DNA of 64,000 nucleotides. Source: Mallotus nudiflorus (Eukaryota; Streptophyta; Magnoliopsida; Malpighiales; Euphorbiaceae). Numbering within the stretch: position 1 is the stretch's first letter; the number at the start of each line of letters is the position of its first letter. The stretch spans positions 186,001 through 250,000 of the forward strand of contig CANTUR010000622.1 in assembly GCA_947683625.1 (NCBI GenBank), read 5' to 3'. Below, piece by piece: positions 48,701 through 61,099 of this stretch. A program made the translations under genes and the position numbers. The notes below the pieces were generated by a model. That model worked only from the letters and a program-made list of their open reading frames with translations. It did no database searches and had not been told where the DNA came from.

Positions 48701-51700
48701 GTTTACATGATAAATTTATTATGATCAACTTCTTAAAAAATAAAAACAGAATTATAAGTGATTCTGATAATTTCTGAGTTTGATATTTTTATCAATTTTA
48801 ATTTTTTAATTTTGTTAACAAGTCCACGGGCCTTGAGAGTTATTATGATCAACTTCTTAAATAATAAAAACAGAATTATAAGTGATTCTCATGATTTCTA
48901 AGTTTGATATTTTTATTAATTTTAATTTTTTTAATTTTGTTAACAAATGCATGGGCTTTTAGAGTGTTGGCCCATGCACACACGTGGATTTTTAAATGGG
49001 GTTGAGCCCATGTAACACAAAACCAATCAATTTGTGTTAAGGTCCAATCTACACCACTTATAAGCCACTATAAGTAGTGTGCATCATATTTCCTGTGTTC
49101 CTTAGGCTCTCTTCTTCCTTTTTCCTCTTGTGACTTCTTTTCTTTTTAATATATATCTCCTGTTTATTGTATGTTAGAGGCTTATGCAAATGAGCAAACA
49201 TTAATAGTTCAGAAGATCATTTCTCAGCACAATGGCTCAGATTTTGTTTTTGCTGAAGAGCCTGAAGCTAAAAAAGAACTTTGGAAGGTAGAGCATCTCA
49301 ACTGTTGGTTACATTTGTTTTTGTATTAATTGCAGTTCATGCTTTGACAAGTTACTTGATTTTGAGTGTTGAATTTTAGAGGAATATCTTTGAATTTCAT
49401 ATGCTGGTTCTGTTAGTTACAGTTGTCTCCAGTCAAATAGTGTAGCAATCAACATATGAACAAATAATTACTCATGGACCACAGCCAACAGAACAATTGA
49501 TGACTATGGTTTTTCTTCCTGTTTCCCCCTAATATCTAGTTTTAATTTTTTGCTTTATTCTAGCACAAGCATCCAATTAGGAACTCCTTGTGCACATCAT
49601 AAATTCATCATTTTCCAAATACATAGTGGAACATAAATGGGTTACCTGATTACTGATTAGGAATGCTCATTAAGACTTACGAATATTTGCAAGGATGGCA
49701 ATGCATAGGCAGTGCTGTTGAGAGGAAGCTACTGCCTTACTGACACTGAGGCACCTAGGGATCCATATTTAAAATTAAAGTTGTTTATATATTGCTTTTG
49801 AAGACCAATAAAAAAAAAGAGAGGTGGAGCAAACATCATGTTCAAGGTGCTGCACAAAATTATCCTGCCAACCCCTCCCCTCTCCATTTCCATTGATAGC
49901 CTTCCCATTTTTTGACTATGCTAACTGCCAACAGACATTTTATTGTGGCAAACTTGGCTGCTGGTGCAAAAGTCTTGTTGCGGTTGAGTCCTTCAACTTG
50001 ACTGTACCCTTTTGCTGCAAACCTCGCCATTTAGCATTCAACCGATCCTTGTGAGTTATTTTTTTACATTACAAAACCATTTTTATTATATTGCCCTTTT
50101 TTCCCCTTTTGATAATTGGATTACCTCTATTACTTTTTTTGCAATAACCACCCAGGTCTCCAAAAAATATGCTGAGTTCTATGTAGTGGAATGTCTTTTA
50201 CTTGTGTTAAGTGTGTTTGTGAGAATGGGAGAGCCATCTTCTGCTTTGTAGCTCATTTTGCTTTCCAAATACATTTGTGCATACACACCTTGCTCATTGG
50301 ATTTTCATATGCATTGTCATTGGCTCAAGGACTGAAGCAGCTCACCTAAAATCTCAACCCTGAACCGGTTAATGTCTGATGGACATCCACCAAAAAACAT
50401 TCAAGTGCAAATCAATAAGCACCCTATTTGCTGTCATTGAATAAGTGAGTTGCTGATTCTTTGGCCAAACTTTTCCAAGTTCTCATCCTGGTGGTCATTC
50501 TGATGGCTGAATTTACATTTCCCACAATAATTTATTTGCAGCCCAATTTTTTTTCCGTGGAAATTCTTTTAATACCATCGCTTGTTTGTTTGATGAAGTC
50601 TTCTATCTGAGACTGGATTCAAATAGTTTTTGTAGATCTAACTTGTGATTTAAGTGTTTGGTTTACTGCAGATAAGAAAAGAGGCACTATGGGCATGCTT
50701 TGCAATGGAACCAGATTATGAGGCAATGATTTCTGTAAGTTTGTATCAATAAATTTAATTATATAATTGAAAGTGTTGTTCATGTGCCAGTTTTATCTTC
50801 GTAATTCAATGTTAATATTCCTGTTTCTGATCCTGTTATCAGAAATCTGCTAACTGCATAAAATACACATTGTCTTCGTTTAAACATCTAACCGTTGTTT
50901 GAACATAGCCATTGTGTTGGTTCTCTGAAAGAATGAAAGAAATTACCACCCAATGACAAACCATTCCTGAGAATTTAGGCAATTACAACCATCTGCTTCT
51001 ATTTTATCTTTCAATAATTTAGTTGCTGCTTTGCTTTAAATTTTTTCCCTTTCCAAAAGACATTTAATGAATTGAGTTTTCCTGTAAAGCATATGGCAAA
51101 ATCAGTTATGAAATGGAAGCATGTTTGGTACTATGTAATTTGGCATTCTTTGTGTAATAAAAGCAAAAAGAAAGTATGTTTTTGATGTGATCTTATTTAC
51201 AGTTTGTCAATATAGTTGTGGAGTACAGATAATAATGGTGGTAGTAAACTAGCTGTTGTTTTCTATCGTTAAAGTGGCAGCGAATTTTCAGCGATAGTGA
51301 TTGTGGCAGTGGTTCATTAGTATGGTGGTGGTTATTATTCATCAGTAATATTAAAGGTTGAGTTGCTGGTGGAAGTGACACTGGTTGTGTTAGCGGCAAT
51401 GCTGATAATTACAGTAGTGGTTCATTAGTGATGGTGGTACTGGCTAGGGTGATCTAATAGTGTTGTTTTTGTCAACTGTAGTAGATCACCAGTTGTGATG
51501 AAGACAAAAGTGGATTATTGTGGTGGCATTAATGGTTGCGGTGCCAAAGACAATGATAGTGACAATAATGCTTCTGTTAATTAAGATGAGAAAAGTGCAG
51601 AGCAATTGTAAAATGCAAAAGGTTTTTGATTTTTCTTAATCAACATTTTTTGCTCGTTTTCTTTTCAAATTTTATTTTCTACTGTCTAAATTTGTTTAAA

Positions 51701-53371
51701 ACTTGTCCTTTTTAAGAAAAAGTGCTGTAAAACATGCAGATCAAACTTGTTTATGATTTTAAAATTTTTTCATCATTTGGAATGAAATTTGTATATATTT
51801 GTTGTTTCTTTATCAAGCTTGTGCTAAGATTTTGTTCCTCATTTTGTCTAGGATGTATGCGTCCCTCTATCACGGCTGGCAGAATTGATATCACGGTCTA
51901 AGCAAGAGCTGGATGCTTCTCCACTGGTTTGGTATGTGTGCTGAGTAAATATATCTATTATAGACTGTATGCAAGTTTAATTTCCTTATCTTTATGTGCT
52001 ATCTATTGAACTAATGTTATTGAATCATATTCCATCTGCCTCAAATACCAGCACAGTTATTGCTCATGCTGGTGATGGGAACTTTCACACTCTGATTCTC
52101 TTTGATCCTAACCAAGAAGAGCAACGACAAGAAGCAGAAAGACTGAACCAGTTCATGGTTTATACTGCTTTGTCAATGGAAGGTACCAAAATGTGGGCAC
52201 CTTTTTTATATTAAAGAATGATATCTGAACACTTAATTAACTATTAGTTGTTGCTTCAATAAATCATTGTCTTCTTCCCTCTAATTTTGCACACTCTACT
52301 TCTCATTTATTTTGTCTGTACTCTGTAGGCGTAAGATGAAGGTGTCTTCTTATAAGAACAAATGGCATTATTTTTGGGGCTGTAAATCTAGCCACTTGGA
52401 GGCATGACTGCAAATGATAATGCACTAATGCATCTGTCTTGTTTTTCTTGGTAATAAATGGGCAGGAACTTGTACTGGTGAACATGGTGTGGGCACAGGA
52501 AAAATGAAGGTATTTTGCTTGTTGCTGTGAATCCATACACTTGTCAAATATTGATACAACTTTAGGGTGCATTGGTTGACAAATTTGCAATAATGAGCAT
52601 GCCTTGATGATGCGGACATAAACGACAATTCTATTTCAACAAATAAATTAACACGCGTATGGGTTAAGACATTATTACTATTTGAATCACACACATTTGA
52701 TCATGACTCATTTGACTACTACCATTCAATATGTTCAATTTGAGAGCTATAATGTAATGATAAGAACAACGTCCAAATTCTTCTCATCTGAACCCCACTT
52801 CATCATCATCATCATCATCATAACTAAATTATGTTTTTATTAGGATTGAATCTAAAGATAATTCTGTCTTCATTTACCATTGTTAATTCTTGAATGAGTT
52901 TGAGCATAATTGATGCAGTGGGAGATTCTAAAAATTGTAAGGTGTAGTTTTTAATATATTACGAGTCATCTATCTGTGCAACACATGCAGTTCGCTGAGC
53001 TATATATTATTTTGATGAAATTTATTGAGACTTCTAATCAAATTAAATGAAATATGTGTTCCCATTAACCTTGATTCTTGTGAATTTTGATACAATTCAA
53101 CAACATGACCAATTGTTTTGTGAGAGGAATATAAATTGTTAAATCAAGTTATGAGGTTTGTACTTTGTAATAGCTGGTCTTGCAGCAATCCTCGGCACAA
53201 CTGTTAAGGATGTACCTTTAGTGACCTTATGGTCACAGGTTCAAAGTATGAAAGAGCCTCTTTGGCAAAATACAATGGGAAGGATGCATACACTTGCGCC
53301 CATTTTTCTTTACCCCTGCACTATGGGCACATTTTGTGCATCGGATGAGCTCTTTTTTGTTTTTTCTGTTT

Positions 53372-53409
<38 letters not shown>

Positions 53410-53568
53410 GTTGGTCTTATGGTTATGGGACTTATTTTGGTGTTTCAGTATCTCGAGAAAGAACTTGGAGTGGAAGCTTTGAAGACAATGAAAAGAATTA
53501 AAGCAGCTTTAGATCCAAACAGCATCATGAACCCAGGAAAGCTCATTCCACCCCATGTTTGCTTCTAA
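42743..53568 (+). CDS. D-LDH: D-lactate dehydrogenase (cytochrome), mitochondrial; 18 exons, 569 aa
   Basis: FAD flavoprotein that oxidises D-lactate to pyruvate and passes electrons to cytochrome c; in plants it is linked to methylglyoxal detoxification in mitochondria. I derived the exons by joining GT-AG sites in phase: 42743-43011, 43092-43185, 43315-43415, 43645-43693, 43902-43994, 44479-44593, 44849-44909, 46009-46045, 46120-46181, 46624-46720, 48052-48126, 48193-48301, 49178-49287, 50672-50734, 51852-51931, 52052-52182, 52466-52509, 53449-53568. The total is 1710 bp with no internal stop, against about 567 residues for the Arabidopsis protein. Residues 1-90 are a Ser/Thr/Ala/Arg-rich targeting region with an Ala run and a hydrophobic segment. 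PYGGATSIEGH (176-186) and GPGATIGGMCATRCSG (from 241) bind FAD; GSEGTLG is at 303-309; HAGDGNFH (477-484) and TGEHGVG (519-525) are in the C-terminal FAD-oxidase domain. It appears intact and functional. Confidence 0.95.
46721..48051 (+). other. Intron 10 of D-LDH, with possible small transposon remnant
   Basis: At 1331 bp it is one of the longer introns. Between about 47020 and 47400 there are recurring CATTGAACTTTATT, CAGTGAAGTTTTATTTGG and TTACTTGATTTTTC words, as in decayed MITEs, but I cannot define ends. A G-rich patch (47590-47615) and a T20 run (47772-47790) are also present. No coding sequence. Confidence 0.4.
48463..48522. repeat. GATA/GA microsatellite in intron 12 of D-LDH
   Basis: CAGATAGATAGATAGG followed by an interrupted (GA)n run. 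Confidence 0.9.
48716..48965. repeat. 124-bp tandem duplication in intron 12 of D-LDH
   Basis: Two adjacent copies start with TTATTATGATCAACTTCTTA at 48716 and 48840. Both contain ACAGAATTATAAGTGATTCT and AATTTTGTTAACAA, and copy one ends with CACGGGCCTTGAGAG while copy two has CATGGGCTTTTAGAG. Divergence is under about 12% by eye. Confidence 0.85.
49288..50671 (+). other. Intron 13 of D-LDH
   Basis: 1384 bp. Short chance frames (49824-50054, 50012-50251) lie here but show no codon pattern or known motifs. Nothing else recognised. Confidence 0.6.
53376..53407. repeat. (TA)n microsatellite in intron 17 of D-LDH
   Basis: About 15 TA units just upstream of the last exon. The upstream part of this frame (53158-53448) is intron read-through and not a separate gene. 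Confidence 0.9.
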
Positions 53569-54940
53569 GAATGCGTTTTGGAGGGGGGGCATCCTTTTTG
53601 GCACTCTCTCTTTGTAGGAGCGGCTGCACCTGTCCAAAACGATAGGTTCCTGTGCCCATTTGTACCATCCAAATATCTGGCCCTGCATGCAGAATATTCT
53701 CAACACAAACGAGGTTAAGGTGGGTCATGTACTCTTTATTTTTGTACTATTTTCTCTTAGTGCTTAAGCACCATCAAATATGAGTGATACACCTACATTC
53801 TATATTGTCAAAATTATCCTAGATATTTGCTCTTAATAGATAAGCATGAAAAATAATTTGGTCCGTTTAGTTTAAATTACTGAACTTTTATTGGGAGTTG
53901 GAAAAAAAATTATTGTTTTTATTAATTGAACTGCATTTGTTAGGTTAGAAATTAAATTTGGGGGCTTTATGCCTGATTTGACCGAGCCAACAACCCTATA
54001 TTAGCACTAATGAAGCATGATCCGAGATCAGGTTAGCTGTTCTTAGTTCTCAAATAGAGCATATAAGCAAGCCTATAGTTAATTACAAATAGATGACAAG
54101 AACTTGGCTTGCTGATAGGCTTGAGTTCGGATATTGCATTGGATTGGATTTAAGTGCGTGTTTAGAGGGGGAAAAAAAGATTTGCATCATGAAGGAAAAA
54201 AGATGAGTGTATGCAACATTGTAGGCTAATGTGAAGAATGAAGATAATGGGATTTAGAGGGATGCTGAAAGGGATGTAAAGATATTCGTTAGGCTGCTAA
54301 GTGGGGATGGAATAAACAAGAGAAGTCAAATGGAGTAAGAAGACAAAACAAGAGTAGGGACAAATTACAACTCAAAGATTGAGTGAAGATTCTAATTGTG
54401 AGCTTTTAAAAGTTGTTTGTTTTTCGTTGCAAAGGCAGAGATGTTCAAGGTTGTTTGATGGATAGCAACGAATCAAATCATTCTTACTTAGAAATTAGAA
54501 ACTCAATTTCCATGCGCATTTGGGTACACCAATGATACATGTTAATTCTTGAATTAATATCTGTTTTATAGTCTAAATAATCCGGTGATTACTGATTGCT
54601 ATATTTATGCACGCCTTTAAAATATTTTATTCAATTATTTCTAATAACATTTAAATTCTCATGCACAGGCATATAGCATATGTATTCAAATTATTTTTTT
54701 CAATTTAAGTTATACTTAGATATGAATTTAAATATTGAAGTTATGATTTTCATTTTCAACTCTTCAACATGCTTATAGGCAGCCTAGCTTAATGAAGAAT
54801 AAGAAAATTTTCTAAGGCAAATAATAGCTAAACTATTACTCTTCCCAAGTAGAATCTTTTTGTTTCCCTCTCTTTTCTGGATTTGACTCACCGTTATTTT
54901 ACTGCCATTGGATTGAGTCTGAGGTCTACTTCAGCGTCTT
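53569..54940. other. 3' flank of D-LDH and intergenic DNA
   Basis: The first few hundred bases are presumably 3' UTR. I found no convincing AATAAA signal at a typical distance. The remainder is AT-rich with a purine-rich stretch (54160-54370). No gene seen. Confidence 0.5.
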
Positions 54941-54949
54941 TTTGGCTCT

Positions 54950-54959
54950 CTATAAAAGG
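54950..54959 (+). promoter_or_regulatory. TATA box of a possible non-coding transcript
   Basis: CTATAAAAGG within a moderately GC-balanced stretch. Transcription would start near 54985. No ORF follows, but a hairpin does. Confidence 0.35.
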
Positions 54960-55037
54960 TCGATACTCGTACTCATAGTACAGCAGCTTCACAATTAATT
55001 GTTGGTATGTACTGTAGAGCAGCACCATAGGCCATAG

Positions 55038-55183
55038 CGAGATGAATTATTGAATGGGATCAAAGTAATTTATTCAAATTTCCTGCCATTGTGTTTGTCC
55101 TAAAGTGGGTTCTTCATGAGACCCACCATGTTGCGGGTAGACCGGGCTCGCATCATTCTCTTCCTGCCCAACAATTCATCTCG
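55038..55183 (+). ncRNA. Candidate hairpin RNA (MIR-like fold), unidentified
   Basis: CGAGATGAATTATTGAATGGG (21-nt region from 55038) can pair with GCCCAACAATTCATCTCG (ending 55183), giving about 18 pairs with one mismatch and a 3-nt bulge. A second perfect stem, GTGGGT (55105-55110) with ACCCAC (55121-55126), lies in the loop region. A TATA box is 80 bp upstream. Neither arm matches a microRNA family I can recall. The rest of the fold between the arms is weak, so this may be chance or a decayed transposon terminus. Confidence 0.25.
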
Positions 55184-56942
55184 GGATTGTTATATATGGA
55201 CTTTATTCATATTACAATATAGATTTCGGATCATTATACGTTCGAAATAAAAGAAAATGTGTATTTTTTTTAGTAAATTCATTGGTTTTTAATTATATGT
55301 TTGTTAAGGATCAATGAGTTTGTTGCAGGTTTATTAATTTTTACATGTAAATTCACTGATCCTTAGTGAATATGCAAATAAAGATTAAATAACATGTTGT
55401 ATGTTCATTGATTTTCATCGACAGATTCATTAACATTTACTTGTAAACTCATTAATTTTTACTTATAGGTTTGTTTTTAATTTCATTAAAAAATTAGAAA
55501 GTATTTTTTATTTATTAAAATTTAATTTTTTTATTTTAATAATTACAATTGTTGAATTTAACTTTTTATTCATAATTTTAGTCAAAATAAAATTTTTAGT
55601 CATTAACTTGTTTTTAATTTTAATTTTTTTAATTATAATAAATTGAAGATGTGAAGATTGTTGAAGATTCAACAAAATTTACAATCAAAATCCAATCTAA
55701 ATAAAGAAGCGTTATATAAATTTCATAAATCTTTTTTCTGTTACTCGATTCATGATTTTAGGTTTTGAAGTACTTAAAAGATACCTTTCTCTTTGGAAAA
55801 AGACGAATAAACCACTGATAAAAAAAATAAATTAAATCTCCAAAATAAATTTGTTCCAAAAAAAGAAAAAACATGACACCCAACGATTGGAAAGAAAGAG
55901 AAGAGGCTACCTACAAGAGAGATACACCCAATCTTTATTTCCATTGTTTGTAAATTCGTCATTTAAGAAACATCACCAGGCGAAGACAAACTTCTCAAGG
56001 CAACAAAAGAAAATACACTTATACATGTATATATAGACGTAATTAAAGTGCAGAAAAATGTTTCAAAAAAAAAAAATACAAAGTGTGGAAAAGAGAAGGG
56101 AGTGATGGTGAGGTAGTTTTGCTGTAAGAGAGAAAGCACAAGAGAAGAAGAAAACATCATGAAAACAGGAGAGAAAGCATTAAAAAAAAAAAACGTGTTT
56201 AATAAATTTTTAATTTATATTGCAATATAAATGGAGTCTATTATATAATTTTCCTTCATCCTTCGCAATAAAATTTGATTTGCCGTGCAAAGAAGGGAAT
56301 GGAGATTTGAACGGGAGACACTAAGGTGAAATATGCATCTATTATCATAATAGTTTTTTTTTTTCAATTATTTTTATCTATTTTAAGTATATTTTATCAT
56401 ATGATTGGATTTGTTTGGATTTGTGATATATATTTATATATAACTTAAATAAAAAATAATTAAAATATATATCCCGCATCTAACTATTAGTATAATTATT
56501 TATGTACAAATTGGATAGACAACAATTTTTTTTTTTCTAGAAAGGATAGGCAACTCCTTTGAAACTAAGGAAAAGAAATTTCTGCACTAACACAAAAATT
56601 CAAGTTTTATTTTATTTAAGGATACTAAGATTAATTTTAATATCTTGACAAATAAAATAGGTTGTAGCATGTTAGGTAATAGATCATATCGCTAGCTTTT
56701 GTCCTCTTATCACCATGTGAATAACGATCAAAACTGCATTAAATTATCATCAAATGTGGCTGGCTTTGCACAATATGTTAATAGATAGATGACAGAAACC
56801 AAAGCAAACTAAAATAATTTTTTAAGGGCAAGCAGTCTAAAGTCACCCCTCCCCAGTCCTATCAAAGCCAAACCCTACCCGTAAGATATGTGATATGTTT
56901 CCTAATTTAGGCTCACATCATCATTATCCAACATTATATTTT
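55184..56942. other. Intergenic DNA with repeats
   Basis: 55270-55480 has degenerate copies of TTCATTGATTTT/ACTCATTAATTTTTAC words. 55640-56215 is a repeat related to 41630-41945. The rest is AT-rich with short low-complexity frames. No gene seen. Confidence 0.5.
55640..56215. repeat. Dispersed purine-rich repeat, copy 2 (copy 1 at 41630-41945)
   Basis: The shared order is GGTTTTGAARTACTTRA (41701 and 55761), an AAGAAGAA-type purine stretch, AAAGTGCARAAA, GAGAAGRG, and GCRTTAAAAAAAAA then ACGT (41897 and 56177). Copy 2 is longer by about 220 bp. The two copies flank the D-LDH gene in the same orientation. Confidence 0.5.
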
Positions 56943-57425
56943 ATAAATTGGATACTAAATTTTTAGTACTATAATTTATATTATTTTTTTAATTAAATTC
57001 TATAATAATTATTTTACAATAAAATTTTATAAGTTTAAAAAAAAAATTATTAGTCCTATCAATTAATTAAATTAATTTTCTGTTAATCAATCATTAAAAT
57101 TAAACTTATTTATTACTTTTTAGTCATAAAATTTGAAAATTTTTATATTCTAAATAAATAATTTTTATTTATAATTTATTGTATTATTTAATTTTCATTA
57201 TAACTGTATTAACTTATAAAAATAATATTAAACAATTAAAATAAAAATAATATTTCTTTGCATTAGTTGCATTAACAATGACAAATGAATTAATAAAATA
57301 TTATTTTAATTATTTAAAATTAATAATTTTAAATTCAAATAAATTCAATTAGTTTTGTCAACATTATAATTTATGTTAGATTTCAAATATCTATTGAATT
57401 CAATTATATTTGAATTAGATATTTT

Positions 57426-57461
<36 letters not shown>

Positions 57462-58050
57462 CTTTATATTAAGCTATTTTACAAAAAATTATGTTCACTT
57501 ATTTAATTGTTCAAATATTTATTATAAAACAGTATATATTAAGCAAATATTTTTTCAAAAAATTTTTCTATTTGAAATTCAATTTATTTTAAAAATTATT
57601 TAAAATATAACACAGATTATAACATTATCATCAAAATTGATTAAGTTTTATCCATATAAAAAATGTGTTCATTTATGATATATTAATTAAAATTATATAT
57701 TTAAAAATATTTAATTAATTTTATTTAACGTTGCTTATTAAATTAGTAATTTATGAAAAAATATTTTTAATTTTTATTTGCTGATATTATTTTAGTGAGT
57801 TATATAGTTATCATGTAAGTTAAATAATAAAATAAATCATAAATAAAAAATATTTATTTAAAATGTAAAAATGATATTTTTTATAAATTTTAGAATTGAA
57901 ATGTAAAAGAAAAGTTTAATTTTAAGGGTTGATTAATAGAAAACTGAGTTGACTAATAAATATGAGTATTGTAAAAAAAATTATTTATAGAATTTAATTA
58001 AAAAAAAAAGATATAAATTATAGAATTAAAAATGCTGTTATCCCTTTATA
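56943..58050. mobile_element. Non-autonomous element with long inverted repeats (MITE-like), about 1.1 kb
   Basis: The left arm 56943-57230 and right arm 57782-58050 are inverted copies. For example ATAATTTATATT...TTTAATTAAATTCTATAA on the left matches the reverse complement of the right arm, as do GTTAATCAATCATTAAAATT / ATTAATCAACCCTTAAAATT and TTTATTTATAATTTATT. The outer ends GGATACTAAATTTTTAG and the reversed GGATAACAGCATTTTTAA still align. The target duplication is not clear. The centre holds an (AT)n run (57429-57460). No ORF. A transcript would fold into a long duplex. Confidence 0.7.
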
Positions 58051-60489
58051 CTTAGAATATCTTTTTTTTGTCCTTAGTGATCTTTAATTTTTATTCTATT
58101 TTTTTTTTTTTTTTACTTTATCCATAACTTTGACTCAAAAAAATATATATACATTGGACTATCAATGTATGAAAAAAAAATTATTGTATTTATTTATTTT
58201 ATGTCTATATTTTTATTTATATAAATAAATAAATATCATAATAAAATTTTTAAAAAAAATTTGTACATGCATGTCTTCTGTTTAATTTTATTGTCTATTT
58301 TTTAATATACAAATATGAAATATTAAAAAATGTTTGCCGTCCTATTTATTAACATATACACATTCAACATAGGCTAATTCTAGCAATTTATATAAGAGGT
58401 CAAAAGACATGCATGGAGTTTTGTTCCTTTTCCATTACCGTTTCTTCCCTTAGGGTGAAAGTGTCTATAACATCTGTTGATAAGCTAAATAAGAATTGAT
58501 CAATACATAGTAATTTATTTATTTTATCTTTAACGTAAAATTCTCTTTGAAAATAATAATCTTTGAAATATTATTATTATTATTAACTTAAGGAGAAAGA
58601 GGTAGGAATTGAACATTTAATTTATTGATGTCTTAAAGAAAATTTCACTAATCGTTGAATTATTAAGAAAGCATGATCAAGTTGAGAAGCAAATTGCAAA
58701 TGAAATGGGAAAAAATACTATGGAAAGCACTTTAATTGCATTTATTTGCAAATACAGTTATTCTGATTTTTTTATACTAATTGAATTTCAATCTTATGAT
58801 AATGCTTGGTTTTAATGAATCACAATAGCCCAAAATTTGAGGTGAGAATTATATGATATGTAGAGATATTTAAAAATGCCCTTTTTAAAAAAAAAAAAAA
58901 GACTATCAAATTATGTAGCCATTCAAAAGGGAAATTATAATTATGATACAAGAATTTTATGAGCTATATAATTAGATCATCTAATAAAAAAAATATTTTA
59001 AACAAAGACAATTGTTATCAAAATCTCTATATTCTAAGCTGGCATGAAAGCACCATTAAAGCATATAATAGATTTAAAATTTTCTTTCACAAAACTAGAT
59101 AAAATATCAACGAGGAAGTAGTTTATTAGTAATTTAAAATATATATATATTTTGAAGCAACACAACCAAGTCAAAGAAGTAGTTTATATATTTTGTGCCT
59201 CATCTTGTAATCTCCAATCGTTGATGCAAAAGTCTTTTTACGCTGGTGGTGCATTTAAAATTTAAAAATTCGACAGTATGGTCAAATTAGGTGGATATTA
59301 GTTAGTTTATTGGTAAAGAAGTTTTTGCCTTTCCATTGACAAAAATTAGCCCAAAAAAAGTGAGGAAGAAAACATATGAGATGTGATTGCAATTCACATA
59401 ATACTAAATAAAATTACAATTATAATTAGCCGGTAAGAAGTTATTTTTATTTAAATAATATTTTAGATTTAATTTTTAATATATACAGTCACATTAATTT
59501 AGTTGTTGATATATTTTGGCCAATCTTATAATTCTATTTAAATTGAATTGAATTATAACAATTCTATTTAAATTGAAATGAATTAGTTATAATTCAGTAT
59601 TCTAAATATCAATAGTTAAAATATAAATAAAATTACAACTAAAAATTAAAATAAAATGTCATTTGTAAAAGATTTTATTATCAAATATTTACATCCCAAT
59701 TTATCAGACCATTTGATGTGGCATTTTTTATTTTATTTTTCACCACAATGTTAAATATCAAATAAACTTACATATTAGATATGACGAAATCGAAGTGATG
59801 AAATTACAATAAGTTGTTGTAATATAAAAAAATTCATGACATGTATTATTGAATATATATTAACTTTAAATTTTGTTTTCTATGCAAAAGGTCATCGATT
59901 TTATATTAGACCAAGTAATAAAAGGTTCAAAAGCCGTCCTGAAAATTAAAAATTTTACAATATTAAATTATAAATTTATGTTAACAAGTTATTCACATTT
60001 TAAGTTCGAATTGTACATATAATTATATTAAATTAATTACTAAATTACTTTTTCGATCCTTTTAATTTTATTTAAGTTAAATTAACTTAATTAAAATTTA
60101 GTTAATGAGATTCAAACTAATAAATAAATTAAATTGAAAGATTCTAATTCGAAATCTCTCAAACTTTCTACAACTTAATTGGTAGAGAAGGATGAATGAG
60201 GCTAGCAATTGATTGGCTATATTAACAGCAAAAGAATCACATGGATTCATGCATTTTCAACCCTAAAAACAAACATTACCACCACCACCATCACCACAGC
60301 CACCAACTTTATCTCTGGTCCTTATTCAAAAACAAAATTTTAAAGATGAACCAATGACAATCAATGCATATGCCACTCCATCATCTTCCATAATATCAAT
60401 CTTCAAATTACCTATTTACCCTTCTTCCTTTCAAAAACAATATAAAATATCAAAAGAAAGTTGTGATATATACATTAAATATTCTTTAT
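58051..60489. other. AT-rich intergenic DNA
   Basis: Low-complexity sequence with T-runs (58097-58114) and A-runs. A two-copy 31-bp tandem repeat (AATTCTATTTAAATTGAA core) sits at 59529-59590, and an ACC/CACC-rich stretch at 60275-60305. No gene seen. Confidence 0.5.
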
Positions 60490-60493
60490 TTAA

Positions 60494-60822
60494 ACTCCGT
60501 TTGTTTACGAAAAATATTTATCTTTGAAAAATATTAAAAAATTATTTTTCAAAAAAATATTTCAAAAAATATTTTATAATGTTTGACTGTAACACTAAAA
60601 AAACAATAAATGAGAAGATAATGTATTAAAAAATAAAAGAGAAGACAATAAATAAAAAGAAAAGGTATTAAAAAAAAGTATTAAAAAATGATTTTCTATT
60701 TTTAAAATGAGAAATCATTTTCTTTTGTTTTCACTAACAATTTATTGTTCGTTAACTTATTTTATTTGGTAATTCAAACACTAAAAAATAAAGGAAAATA
60801 TTTTTCGCAAACTAACAGAACC
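60494..60822. mobile_element. MITE with about 26-bp terminal inverted repeats, TTAA flanks
   Basis: The left end ACTCCGTTTGTTTACGAAAA and the right end, read in reverse, GGTTCTGTTAGTTTGCGAAAA match over most of 26 bp. TTAA lies on both sides (60490-60493, 60823-60826). 329 bp, AT-rich, no ORF. CTCCGTTTGTTT-type ends are common among small plant DNA transposons. It lies 278 bp upstream of the carboxylesterase ATG. Confidence 0.75.
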
Positions 60823-61013
60823 TTAATTAATAAAAATAAAATTTATAATTTTATCGTCATTGATTTAAAAAAAAATTACTGTAATATATTAAAATTTAAA
60901 TCATATAACTACGAAAGAAATCGTATGTAATATGTTACAAAATGTACTGGTAGGATACAATCAGAGTGGATAAGAATTGGAAAAAAAAAAACTTATGTTT
61001 TCTCTCTTCCTCC

Positions 61014-61021
61014 TATATATA
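61014..61021 (+). promoter_or_regulatory. TATA box of the carboxylesterase gene
   Basis: TATATATA followed by CCCCCT, about 80 bp upstream of the ATG, after a CT-rich stretch. Confidence 0.7.
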
Positions 61022-61099
61022 CCCCCTAAAATACAACCACCCTCCATAGCCAACCATCTTCTCTTCTAGCTACAGAGCTACCAAATAATAAATGCAAAA

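Noticed and set aside
49824..50251. Two small ORFs within intron 13
   Set aside because: They lie between verified exons, with no homology or codon signal.
53158..53568. 136-residue ORF that could be called a separate small gene
   Set aside because: Its last 40 codons are exon 18 of D-LDH. The earlier part is intron, including a TA repeat read as Tyr-Ile.
57373..57603. 76-residue ORF with Tyr-Ile repeats
   Set aside because: It is the (AT)n run in the centre of the inverted-repeat element.
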